From positions 372,001 through 436,000 of the forward strand of contig NZ_QHJQ01000001.1 in assembly GCF_003185655.1 (NCBI RefSeq): a stretch of 64,000 bases of DNA. Reading direction: 5' to 3'. This document shows, piece after piece, positions 27,695-35,535 of the stretch; position 1 is the first letter of the stretch; each line of letters starts with the position of its first letter. The notes beneath the pieces were generated by a model that saw only the letters and a list, made by a program, of their open reading frames with translations, ran no database searches and was not told the DNA's origin. A program made the position numbers and the translations under genes. This DNA comes from Coraliomargarita sinensis (GTDB lineage Bacteria > Verrucomicrobiota > Verrucomicrobiia > Opitutales > Coraliomargaritaceae).

Positions 27695-29068
27695 ATGATC
27701 AAAAAGCTGCTCAAAGCACTTTTATATGTGTGCCTGATGTTGGCCTGTCTAATGACAGTGCTTGTCTTCTGGATGCGCATGGGTGAAGAAGAACCCCTCG
27801 ATTATAGCCCTTTGAATTTTGAACTTGGGCCGGAGGATCCTGAGATCAATGGCTACACCTATCTCCGGGAGTTTTGTCAGGATAATCATGATACTATCCC
27901 TGAAAACTATCCGATCGAGTATTCGGAAGACTACGAAATTCAGGTGGACTATGATCGCTATGAGAATTGGGATCTGGAGTTTTTTAAGGAGATTTTAGAG
28001 GCCAATGCCGATTTTATGGCCGGAGTAGAAGCTGCATTTGAACGACCAATCTTCATGCCTGATCGCGAGTTCTTCCCCGAGAATATAGCCTGGCACGTTT
28101 CCTACCTCCGGTCTTATCTAATCTTACGGAAAATTGAATCACGCGTCTTGCATTTGTCCGGAGATTCCGAAGCTGCTTTGGCTCGACTGGCTGATCTAGC
28201 CGATGAACTTTCGATTCACGCTAAGTCGGGCGATGCCTTAATCGGCCTCTTAACCAATGTCGCCATGAATGGAATCCTAACTCACGAATTGTGGGTGTAT
28301 CAGGCGAATATAAAGATTTCCGCAGAACAACTGAAACGTTTCGCGAAAGATTACGACATCGCGGAATACTACGCTGACGCAGTAAAGCTAGCTCTGAAAC
28401 AGGAGTTCCAGTTTATGTGCCATGCCACAAAAGATACTTCTGAAGTTGGTGCGGTTGCTTATCAGATCCCGTTTATGGATGCGCCTTCAAAGGCGGAACT
28501 GTTGTTACAACGAACCCTGCTCTATGTCGGGTTTCGAAAAACACGGACCTTGAATGAAATGTTTCAGTTGTATTCCGAACTGGTCCGGCAATTTGATCGA
28601 CCCTTGAGTCAACGTAATTTCGAATATGCTAATGCAGTCGGAGAAAACGGCGAAGGTAAAGGCTGGGGATCATACATAAACCGTAACCCAATCGGCGGTA
28701 TAATACGTTCGACCCTTACTCGGTCGATGACGTTAGTATTGAATAAAATCAGTATGGCGGAGGTGAGCGCGTCCGCAACACGACTGAGCATGGCACTGCA
28801 GGCTTATTATATGGAACACGAATCGCTACCGGATAGACTGGATGAACTGGTGCCTGAATATTTGCCGATGATACCGCGCGACCCCTATGACGGCCAGCCC
28901 ATGCGTTATTCTAAGGAACGTAAAATCGTCTATTCGGTAGGCGATGACTTCGTGGATCATGGGGGAAGTGAAAAGTCATTCCAATTTCAAGTGGATTATT
29001 ATGACGATGAAGATGCTGCCGAGCACGACACGGCTGAGCCGACGTATCCTTTGAGGTTCGCGATGTAG
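27695..29068 (+). CDS. Membrane-anchored hypothetical protein with pseudopilin-like C-terminus
   Basis: This 457-aa protein is not recognised as a whole. It has one N-terminal membrane segment (LLYVCLMLACLMTVLVFW) and a large, mostly helical, acidic outer domain. Near the C-terminus the segment LQAYYMEHESLPDRLDELVPEYLPMIPRDPYDGQPMRY resembles a motif (shown in two parts: AYYMEHESLPDRLDELVPEY and IPRDPYDGQPMRY) seen in type II secretion-like proteins of planctomycetes and verrucomicrobia. The gene is visibly richer in A/T than its neighbours and lies between a repeat and a VapBC pair, so it may have been acquired. Function is unknown. Confidence 0.7.
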   Translation: MIKKLLKALLYVCLMLACLMTVLVFWMRMGEEEPLDYSPLNFELGPEDPEINGYTYLREFCQDNHDTIPENYPIEYSEDYEIQVDYDRYENWDLEFFKEILEANADFMAGVEAAFERPIFMPDREFFPENIAWHVSYLRSYLILRKIESRVLHLSGDSEAALARLADLADELSIHAKSGDALIGLLTNVAMNGILTHELWVYQANIKISAEQLKRFAKDYDIAEYYADAVKLALKQEFQFMCHATKDTSEVGAVAYQIPFMDAPSKAELLLQRTLLYVGFRKTRTLNEMFQLYSELVRQFDRPLSQRNFEYANAVGENGEGKGWGSYINRNPIGGIIRSTLTRSMTLVLNKISMAEVSASATRLSMALQAYYMEHESLPDRLDELVPEYLPMIPRDPYDGQPMRYSKERKIVYSVGDDFVDHGGSEKSFQFQVDYYDDEDAAEHDTAEPTYPLRFAM

Positions 29069-29072
29069 TCCT

Positions 29073-29477
29073 TCATCGCATCCAATTTTCGGTCTTTAGA
29101 TCTTTGATCCTCCCAAACTCCCTTTCGTTGCCGGTGACCAGTAGGCACGCTGACTCGACCGCCGTGGCTGCAATTTGCAAATCCATGGGTCCGATGGGCA
29201 AACCTCCGCTTTCGAGTTCGCAACGGATGCGGGCGGCGATTTGAGCAGTGCTTTTCTGAAAGGGAAGTTCGTGGATCAGGTCGAGGAACTTCTCAATCTT
29301 GGCCAGTTCGGCCTTTTGTCGCTTTGCGCCGAGGCGCAGCGCTCCGTAGGTCAATTCATAGCGGGTTATGGATGAGATCGCGATCCGGTCCGGGCTGATT
29401 TGCTGGATGGCTTCGACCGCATTTTCCTCTCCGCGGAGGACAGCAATGCAGATATCAGTATCGAGTAAGTAATCCAT
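29073..29477 (-). CDS. vapC: PIN-domain ribonuclease toxin, VapC type
   Basis: This 134-aa protein has the PIN fold with acidic active-site residues D6 (LLDTDICI), E41 (RYELTYGAL) and D99 (PIGPMDLQIAATA), and the closing LLVTGNEREFGRI. VapC toxins cut tRNA or rRNA when freed from VapB. The gene follows a VapB-type antitoxin with a 21-nt gap in the same direction, which fits the usual antitoxin-toxin order. Its stop is only 4 bp from the stop of the convergent hypothetical gene. All catalytic residues visible here are intact, so it should be active. Confidence 0.92.
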   Translation of the reverse strand: MDYLLDTDICIAVLRGEENAVEAIQQISPDRIAISSITRYELTYGALRLGAKRQKAELAKIEKFLDLIHELPFQKSTAQIAARIRCELESGGLPIGPMDLQIAATAVESACLLVTGNEREFGRIKDLKTENWMR

Positions 29478-29498
29478 AAGGGCGCTTAGCCTTGATGC

Positions 29499-29723
29499 TT
29501 ACTCTTCAAAGCTGCGGTGCTCTCCCTGGTCTGGGCGAACGAAATGAGGGTCTTCGATGCGGACCTTTTTAAAGAAGTTACGTGGCCACGCTTTAGCGTT
29601 CACCGGTTCCACAATCCAGCGCCTACCCTTGCGCTCAATGCGCATTTCGCCCTCGTGAGGTTCCAGCTCTTTCGGAATACGCAGGGCCATTGAGTTGCCG
29701 GATTTAAAGACTTTTGTTATCAT
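29499..29723 (-). CDS. vapB: AbrB/SpoVT-type antitoxin, VapB
   Basis: The 74-aa protein starts MITKVFKSGNSMALRIPKEL, the typical swapped-hairpin DNA-binding domain of VapB/MazE-like antitoxins, followed by a C-terminal tail with NFFKKVRIEDPHFVR that would wrap around the toxin. The ATG at 29723 is chosen for this homology; the longer frame to 29948 is translated repeat sequence. It neutralises the adjacent VapC and should repress the pair through the palindrome that overlaps its own start. Confidence 0.9.
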   Translation of the reverse strand: MITKVFKSGNSMALRIPKELEPHEGEMRIERKGRRWIVEPVNAKAWPRNFFKKVRIEDPHFVRPDQGEHRSFEE

Positions 29724-29742
29724 GTATATACAGTGTATACGT
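29722..29742 (-). promoter_or_regulatory. Candidate vapBC operator overlapping the start codon
   Basis: An inverted repeat GTATA (29724-29728) ... TATAC (29736-29740) lies directly against the vapB ATG, and TTGACA is found on the minus strand 31 nt upstream of the ATG (29759-29754 region). No Shine-Dalgarno is visible between them, so the transcript may have a very short leader or none. This suits autorepression by VapB. Confidence 0.45.
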
Positions 29743-29847
29743 ACAGCAGATTTGTCAAGTCGTGCCCCGATTGACTCAAAGCATGTGCTGCTGCGGTTGA
29801 GGTAGGAGTATAAAACGGAGCCAGGACATTCTTGTCCTGAAGTCATG

Positions 29848-29967
29848 GTAGGGGTGCAGCTCTGCGGCACCCACGAACGCTGTGTTGGTACAGGACATTC
29901 GATACGCTTACGACTCGCAGGGCATCGCCTCGACGGCGATGCGGGCATGCGCGAGCACAGCCCCTAC
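29848..29967. repeat. REP-like mosaic, apparently one element interrupted by another
   Basis: The left part (29848-29877) contains GTAGGGGTGCAGC then TCTGCGGCACCCACGA. The right part (29949-29967) contains GCGCGAGCACAGCCCCTAC. Together these match the 42-bp element at 27558-27599, but about 70 bp is inserted between them. The insert carries its own hairpin CATCGCC-TCGAC-GGCGATG (29923-29941) of a second family also seen at 44897 and 51137. Upstream at 29822 is a further hairpin AGGAC-attctt-GTCCT. Confidence 0.6.
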
Positions 29968-30001
29968 GTCCTCTAGCCTTGCACAATGAATCCCGGGCTG
30001 C

Positions 30002-32770
30002 TTACCCCGTGTTCCGCATCGCGCCGGAGAGGGCGTTGATTGTCATTAGGAGCTCGGTTTGGATGGCTTCGTCTTCCGGTTCGCCGGCGGCTTTTTGGGC
30101 GCGCCAGGTGCGGAGGAGTTGCACTTGCTTCTTATGGAGCGGACGCATGAGCGAGGCGCGGAGCATGTTGGAGTAGTAGTGCCCCTTGCGGCGCTCTTCG
30201 ATCGGGCGGCACAGAAGGTTCTCCAGGTGCCGGCGCGTCAGCTTGAGCTCGTCCAGGAAGATGCCGGAGAACTTTTTCCTCAGGGATTCGTCCTCGACCA
30301 GGTCGATGTAGAGGCTGAAGATCTCTTCGTCGGTCGCCGCCAGGCTGGTGTCGATATTGGTAAAGACGTAGCGGACGAAGGGATCGTCCTTAAGCGCGTC
30401 CTTCAAGGTTTCGTAGGCGTCCGGGTCTTCCGAGTGCAGCTGTTCAAGGGCACTGCCCACGCCGAACCAACTCGTCATGTGCACGCGGGCCTGGCTCCAG
30501 GAGAATACCCAGGGGATGGCGCGCAAGTCGTCCAGGGTGTTGGCGCCGGTTCGCTTGGCCGGACGTGAGCCGATCTTGCTCATTTCAATGGCATCGATCG
30601 GCGTGGCGCTGCGGAAAAAAGTGATGAAGCCTTCCTCGTTCCGCATCTTGTCGTAGTAATGTTCGGAGGATTCGGCCAACCGGCTGATCACATCCGCGAG
30701 CGGGTGGAAGCTTCTTTCCGATTTCTTGTCCTTGACGTATTTGTTCAAGGAGTTGGCCGCCAGTAGTTCCAGATTGTAAGCGGCATTGACCGGGTTGGCG
30801 TACTTCTGGGCGATGGTTTCCCCTTGTTCGGTCAGACGAATGTCGCCGTTGGGCGCGCCGTAGGGCAGCGCTTTGATGAAGTAGTGGGTCGGCCCCGCAC
30901 CACGACTGATGGAACCGCCCTTGCCGTGGAAGAAGCGGATTTTGACGCCGGCCTTGTGCCCGACTTCGCTAAGGGCATACTGGGCTTTGTAGAGGCTCCA
31001 TTGGCTGGCGAGGATGCCGCCGTCCTTGTTGCTGTCGCTGTAGCCGACCATCACTTGCTGGGCGGGCTGCTTCAAATTGTACTTCTTTTGTTGCTGGGCC
31101 AGGGTCCGTTGGGTCACCGGGTGCGCCAGAAATTGCTGCAGGATCTCGGTGCCGTTCTCGAGGTCATCGATGGTTTCGAGCAGGGGCACCACCGGAATCT
31201 CGGCGTATTGGCCGTCTTCTGTCATCTCGGTGAGCCCCACTTCGCGGGCCAGCAGATAGACGGTCAGCAAGTCGGAGACGGAGCGTGTCATGCTGACGAT
31301 AAAAGAGCCGATGCAGTTGGTGCCGAACTTCCGGGTGTGCTTGGCGATGACCCGGTAGCACTCGACCACGGCCTGGGCTTCCGGGCCGAGCTTCGCCTTC
31401 AAAGCAGTGAACGGGCGGGCGGACTCGAGCTCTTTATTGATAAAGGCCAGCCGCTTTTCCTCACTCCAATTGCCGAAGTCGGTTTCCTCGGCACTGGATG
31501 CTTCCAGAAGTTGTTCGATTGCCTTGTCGTGAAAACTGCTGTTTTGTCGGATATCAAGCGCCGCAAGGTGAAAGCCGAAGGCATCGACGACCCGCATCAC
31601 ACTGATCACGTCGTCGTAGGCGATGCTCTTGGCGCCATACTCAATCAATGAGGACTGGAGCAGCGCCAGGTCGTCTTTCAGTTGCTGAGAGTGCACATAG
31701 GCGCCTTCGACATCCAGTAGTTTCGTGGCATGGCCACGCACCGAGTCGACGGGTAGCTTGTGCAGCATCAGGCTGATGAACTGGCGAAAGACCTCGCCCT
31801 TGTTGCGCTCGTAGCTCTCCCGGCCATTGGGCCCGGTTTCGTCGAGCATCGCCTGAATGCGTTCCTGGAGAGCTTCATCCGCCTCCTCGTACGCGAGGCT
31901 GAAGCTGGTGCGCTGCACCAACCGGATGAGCTTGCGGCGGATCACCACCAGTGCGTTGAGGCGAAGCTGGAGCAGGGTATCGCGAGTAACTTCGGCCGTC
32001 ACCAGCGGGTGGCCGTCGCGGTCACCGCCCACCCAGTCGCCAAAGCTGATTTTTGGGAAGCTGTGGCTGGCACAGAAGGCCTCGATGTCCATGCCGTTAT
32101 ATTGTACTGCCTGCAGTAGGCGGCGGTCGAGAATCGCGATCACTTCCGGGAAGACATTGACCATGTAGTGCAGGATGTTGCGCAGCTCGTCCTGAATGTC
32201 CGGTTTCTCCAGGTAGATTTCTCCGGTCCGCCACAGCCGGTAAAGGGCCAGCTCGATGTTGTGATCGACGTTGCGGATTTCGTTTTGCGTATACATCCGG
32301 TTCTCCCGCTGCACCAGAAGCACGTAAAGTTCCCGGTGGTGCTCCAGGACGGTGGCGCGCTTGGCTTCGGTCGGGTGGGCGGTCAGCACCGGTTCGATGG
32401 CGACTTCCCGGATCGCCTCCATAATTTCCTCCTCCGATAGCCCGGCTTCGCGCAGTTCCTTGATATTGATGCCCCAGAGCCCGTTGACCGAATCAAGTGA
32501 GACGTCCTCTTTCGTCCGGCGCGCCTGCACTGCCGCGTTGATCTCCACCATGTTCACCAGGTGGAAAATCATCGAATACAGCTGGATGTGCTTGGGCGTA
32601 ATTTCTTGTACGTCCGGCTCTTTGTCACTGATCCAGGGGATGGCACCGGCGATTTCGCCTTCACCGTTTTTCTCCAGAATGTTTTTAAGGCTTCGGAGCA
32701 GAAACTCCAAATCCTTGTAGGGTTTGCCCAAAACGCGTTTGGTGGTTAAAAATGATTCTCGTAAGCTCAT
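30002..32770 (-). CDS. ppc: Phosphoenolpyruvate carboxylase
   Basis: This 922-aa enzyme adds bicarbonate to PEP to make oxaloacetate. The catalytic motifs are all visible: VLTAHPTEAKR (H132), GYSDSNKDGG, FFHGKGGSISRGAGPTH (the Arg/Gly loop that shields the carboxyphosphate intermediate) and the C-terminal INALSGAMRNTG, which differs slightly from the usual QNTG end. Length is normal for bacterial PEPC. It is transcribed alone, with a 246-bp gap upstream. Together with the nearby pyruvate carboxylase it gives the cell two separate routes to oxaloacetate. Confidence 0.97.
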   Translation of the reverse strand: MSLRESFLTTKRVLGKPYKDLEFLLRSLKNILEKNGEGEIAGAIPWISDKEPDVQEITPKHIQLYSMIFHLVNMVEINAAVQARRTKEDVSLDSVNGLWGINIKELREAGLSEEEIMEAIREVAIEPVLTAHPTEAKRATVLEHHRELYVLLVQRENRMYTQNEIRNVDHNIELALYRLWRTGEIYLEKPDIQDELRNILHYMVNVFPEVIAILDRRLLQAVQYNGMDIEAFCASHSFPKISFGDWVGGDRDGHPLVTAEVTRDTLLQLRLNALVVIRRKLIRLVQRTSFSLAYEEADEALQERIQAMLDETGPNGRESYERNKGEVFRQFISLMLHKLPVDSVRGHATKLLDVEGAYVHSQQLKDDLALLQSSLIEYGAKSIAYDDVISVMRVVDAFGFHLAALDIRQNSSFHDKAIEQLLEASSAEETDFGNWSEEKRLAFINKELESARPFTALKAKLGPEAQAVVECYRVIAKHTRKFGTNCIGSFIVSMTRSVSDLLTVYLLAREVGLTEMTEDGQYAEIPVVPLLETIDDLENGTEILQQFLAHPVTQRTLAQQQKKYNLKQPAQQVMVGYSDSNKDGGILASQWSLYKAQYALSEVGHKAGVKIRFFHGKGGSISRGAGPTHYFIKALPYGAPNGDIRLTEQGETIAQKYANPVNAAYNLELLAANSLNKYVKDKKSERSFHPLADVISRLAESSEHYYDKMRNEEGFITFFRSATPIDAIEMSKIGSRPAKRTGANTLDDLRAIPWVFSWSQARVHMTSWFGVGSALEQLHSEDPDAYETLKDALKDDPFVRYVFTNIDTSLAATDEEIFSLYIDLVEDESLRKKFSGIFLDELKLTRRHLENLLCRPIEERRKGHYYSNMLRASLMRPLHKKQVQLLRTWRAQKAAGEPEDEAIQTELLMTINALSGAMRNTG

Positions 32771-33016
32771 GGGAATGTCGGGTTAGACAAGCGCTCCTCT
32801 TCGGGCTGTCAACTCAGTGGCGGTTATGGCGATGTGGTGTAGTTGAATTTAGCAGCAAAGACTTTGCCACTTCATATCAGGTCTCAAGGGTTGTTTAGTT
32901 CTTTGAGCAATTTGATGCATGCCCATTAGGGCCTTGTCATAACGGTTATTCTCTTTATGCATGATAGGGTCCTTTGGACGTACTACTGGAAAACTAACCC
33001 TCAAAAAACTAATACT

Positions 33017-34195
33017 ATGGCAGAATTCCTCTCTCCTTTCCTGGAAAAGTTAGGATCATTTATGCCCGATGCATTCGCCGCGGCGATTGTATTGGTCATC
33101 GGCATTATCTTGGCAGGGCTGTTGCGCAAAGGCGCGGCCTTTATGTTTTCTAAACTGAAGATCGACGAACGCATCAACAAAGAGCGCGAGAACAAGCTGA
33201 GTGTTGAATCGCCCGCATCAACATTCATTTATTATCTGGCGCTGCTTTACGTGCTGCTATTGGTGCTGAACATTCTTGGCGTGGAAAGTGTGCTGCAGCC
33301 GCTGCAGGACATGTTCCATGAATTCGTCGGTTACATCCCGAATATCATCGCGGCCGGAGTGATTGGCTTCGCCGGTTATATCCTGGCACGAATCGTCTCC
33401 GTCGTGGTGGGGACCGCCGCCAAGGGTCTCGATGCCCTAAACAAAAAGCTCAACCTGTCCAGCAGTGTCAGCCTCTCCAAGCTGGCACAACAACTGGTGT
33501 TCCTTTTCATCTTCGTGCCGATTCTTATCGTGGCGTTGGATGCCTTGGAAATGGCGGCCATTTCCGATCCGGCGACTGGTATGTTGGATGATTTGATGGC
33601 GGCGATTCCCGATATCATCGGAGCGGCCATCATTCTCGCGGTCTTCTTTGTCGTCGGGAAGTTCGTGGTCTCCATGGTAGTCGAACTCTTGAAGAACCTC
33701 GGCGCGGACAGTCTGCCGGAAAAACTCGAGCTGAAGGCCATCGTCGGCAACGATTTCTCGCTGTCCAAGGTGGCCGGGAACGTTGCTTTCTTCTTCATCA
33801 TGTTCGGTGCGGTCATCTCCGCCCTGGATAAACTCGACATGCCCCAGATCGTGACGGTACTGCAGGGCCTTCTCGTGCTGGCCGGACAAATTCTGCTCGG
33901 TCTGGTCATCCTGGCAGTGGGCAACTTCTTCGCCAACCTGGCGCATAAGCTCCTCAGCCGGTCGGAGGGCGAAAGCGCCATTGTTGCTTCGATTGCCCGC
34001 TACGCGATTCTCGCTCTCGTGCTCGCCATTGGCCTGCATGCCATGGGCATCGCCGAGGATATCGTGCTGCTGGCCTTTGGGCTCTCGCTCGGTGCAATTG
34101 CCGTAGCGATAGCGCTGTCCTTCGGCCTCGGTGGCCGCGAAGCGGCCGGCAAGCACATGGAATACCTGCTCAGCAAGTTCCGGAAGGACGGCTAG
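33017..34195 (+). CDS. Conserved TM-helix repeat protein, mechanosensitive-channel related
   Basis: This 392-aa membrane protein (ATG at 33017; the frame upstream to 32957 is polar) has repeated amphipathic/TM units of the 'conserved TM helix' type: FMPDAFAAAIVLVIGIILAG, YIPNIIAAGVIGFAGYILAR, AIPDIIGAAIILAVFFVVGK and QGLLVLAGQILLGLVILAVG (each of about 20 residues). It ends with AVAIALSFGLGGREAAGKH, the signature found before the beta-domain of MscS-like channels, but the MscS domain itself is missing. Such proteins are thought to be ion-channel relatives in the inner membrane (CmpX-like). The gene is followed by a strong terminator and is probably monocistronic. Confidence 0.8.
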   Translation: MAEFLSPFLEKLGSFMPDAFAAAIVLVIGIILAGLLRKGAAFMFSKLKIDERINKERENKLSVESPASTFIYYLALLYVLLLVLNILGVESVLQPLQDMFHEFVGYIPNIIAAGVIGFAGYILARIVSVVVGTAAKGLDALNKKLNLSSSVSLSKLAQQLVFLFIFVPILIVALDALEMAAISDPATGMLDDLMAAIPDIIGAAIILAVFFVVGKFVVSMVVELLKNLGADSLPEKLELKAIVGNDFSLSKVAGNVAFFFIMFGAVISALDKLDMPQIVTVLQGLLVLAGQILLGLVILAVGNFFANLAHKLLSRSEGESAIVASIARYAILALVLAIGLHAMGIAEDIVLLAFGLSLGAIAVAIALSFGLGGREAAGKHMEYLLSKFRKDG

Positions 34196-34219
34196 CCGAT
34201 TCGATCATCTCATTTGCAG

Positions 34220-34250
34220 GAAGCCGGGTGTATCTCACCCGGCTTCTTTT
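34220..34250 (+). terminator. Rho-independent terminator after the TM-helix protein
   Basis: A perfect 11-bp stem, GAAGCCGGGTG (34220-34230) pairing with 34236-34246, encloses the loop TATCT and is followed by TTTT, 24 bp after the stop codon. Confidence 0.9.
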
Positions 34251-34393
34251 ATGTTGGGCAAAGGAGATCAATTCGCCCAACGACATCAAAGGTCGGAGCT
34301 TTATAAAAAAGCACTGTACTGTTTTTCTTTAGTCGATTCCATGGTAAGATCACGTGATTATGCGTATCTAGAAACCTAACCCTTCGATTCCCC

Positions 34394-35356
34394 GTGGCCA
34401 AAAACGAACCTGTCAAATCGATCGTCATCGAGGATGTGGCCGAGCAGAGAGCCATGCAGCCATGGGTGGATATGGAGTTTTTCCAGATGGGGCGGGGGAA
34501 GCGGGTCGGTCGCATGGCGAGTGTCGATCTTGCCGCGCAACAGGTCGTTCAGGAAAAACAGGATGTCGCGGTCCAGAAGCTGGGAGTCATGCCGGACAAT
34601 ATCTGCACCGTCTCGTGTTGCGCCTTTGACCCGGATTTTCGGTTTTCCGAGATTCAAGCCGGTGAGACGGATGCCGTCTTTCTCCTGCCAGGAAATGCGG
34701 AATTTGATGTCTATGTTCCGGCCGGAGCACAGACCAGCTATATCAGCTTTGACCAGAACGAACTGATTGGGCACTTGCGGGTGCTCGACCCCGAGCGATG
34801 GGAGTATCCGCCAAAAGCGTTGTGGGCCATTCCCGGAGTGCCCAGGTCGGCGTTGGAGAGTCTGGTGCGGCAGTTCTACGAAGTAGCACGGAGTCATGGC
34901 GTGAACGGTCGTGATAGAGCGTTCCTAAGGCAAATGCTCTTGCATGAGGTTGCGGGGATGGTGACGTCATCGCGCGGTCAGGATGTTCCTGCCATGGATC
35001 GCCTGCGTGCTTTCCGTGTTTGTCGTGCGGCGCTAGGCTATGTGGAAGATCGTCTGTCCGAGGATGTCTTGCCGACGATCACTGATCTTTGTCTGGAGTT
35101 CGGTGTTTCCGAGCGCACGCTGCAATATGGCTTTCAATCCTACGTCAATATGTCGCCTCAGTCCTATTTACGCCTCTGCCGACTGAATCGAGTGCGGGCT
35201 GTATTGAGGGCACCCACGTCGAAAGAAATCACCGTGACCGAGGTAGCCACCCGTTTTGGCTTTTTCCATATGGGGAAATTCGCTCAGTTCTACCGTCTGC
35301 ATTTTGGTGAGACGCCCTCCATAACTCTTGCGCGTGGTTTAAAGCTGATGGCCTGA
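34394..35356 (+). CDS. AraC-family transcriptional regulator
   Basis: This 320-aa regulator (GTG start at 34394) has a C-terminal AraC double helix-turn-helix: ITDLCLEFGVSERTLQYGFQ, SYLRLCRLNRVRAVL, TVTEVATRFGFFHMGKFAQF and YRLHFGETPS, the last being the family's highly conserved closing motif. The N-terminal 200 residues form a sensor domain without a recognised ligand fold; it has SCCAFDPDFRFSEIQAGETD and an LLPGNAEFDVYVPAG stretch suggesting a cupin-like barrel. It lies 180 bp upstream of the two-partner secretion genes, in the same direction, so regulation of that system is a reasonable inference. Confidence 0.87.
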   Translation: MAKNEPVKSIVIEDVAEQRAMQPWVDMEFFQMGRGKRVGRMASVDLAAQQVVQEKQDVAVQKLGVMPDNICTVSCCAFDPDFRFSEIQAGETDAVFLLPGNAEFDVYVPAGAQTSYISFDQNELIGHLRVLDPERWEYPPKALWAIPGVPRSALESLVRQFYEVARSHGVNGRDRAFLRQMLLHEVAGMVTSSRGQDVPAMDRLRAFRVCRAALGYVEDRLSEDVLPTITDLCLEFGVSERTLQYGFQSYVNMSPQSYLRLCRLNRVRAVLRAPTSKEITVTEVATRFGFFHMGKFAQFYRLHFGETPSITLARGLKLMA

Positions 35357-35535
35357 GGCAGTTCAAATTCTTTCCATGAAGGCAGGATGGTGGCTGCGAA
35401 ACCAGCCAGGGATCAGAAAAATAGAGTAAATACCCCTTTTTTGCGGATAAGGGATAGCGGAAAAGCAATTTCTTGTGGGATGGTAGGCTGCGGTCCCATA
35501 CGACCAGAGATTAATGACCGCCCGCTCTAAGTCCC

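Noticed and set aside
30824..31651. 275-aa reading frame antisense to ppc
   Set aside because: Shadow of the PEP carboxylase codons; no domain.
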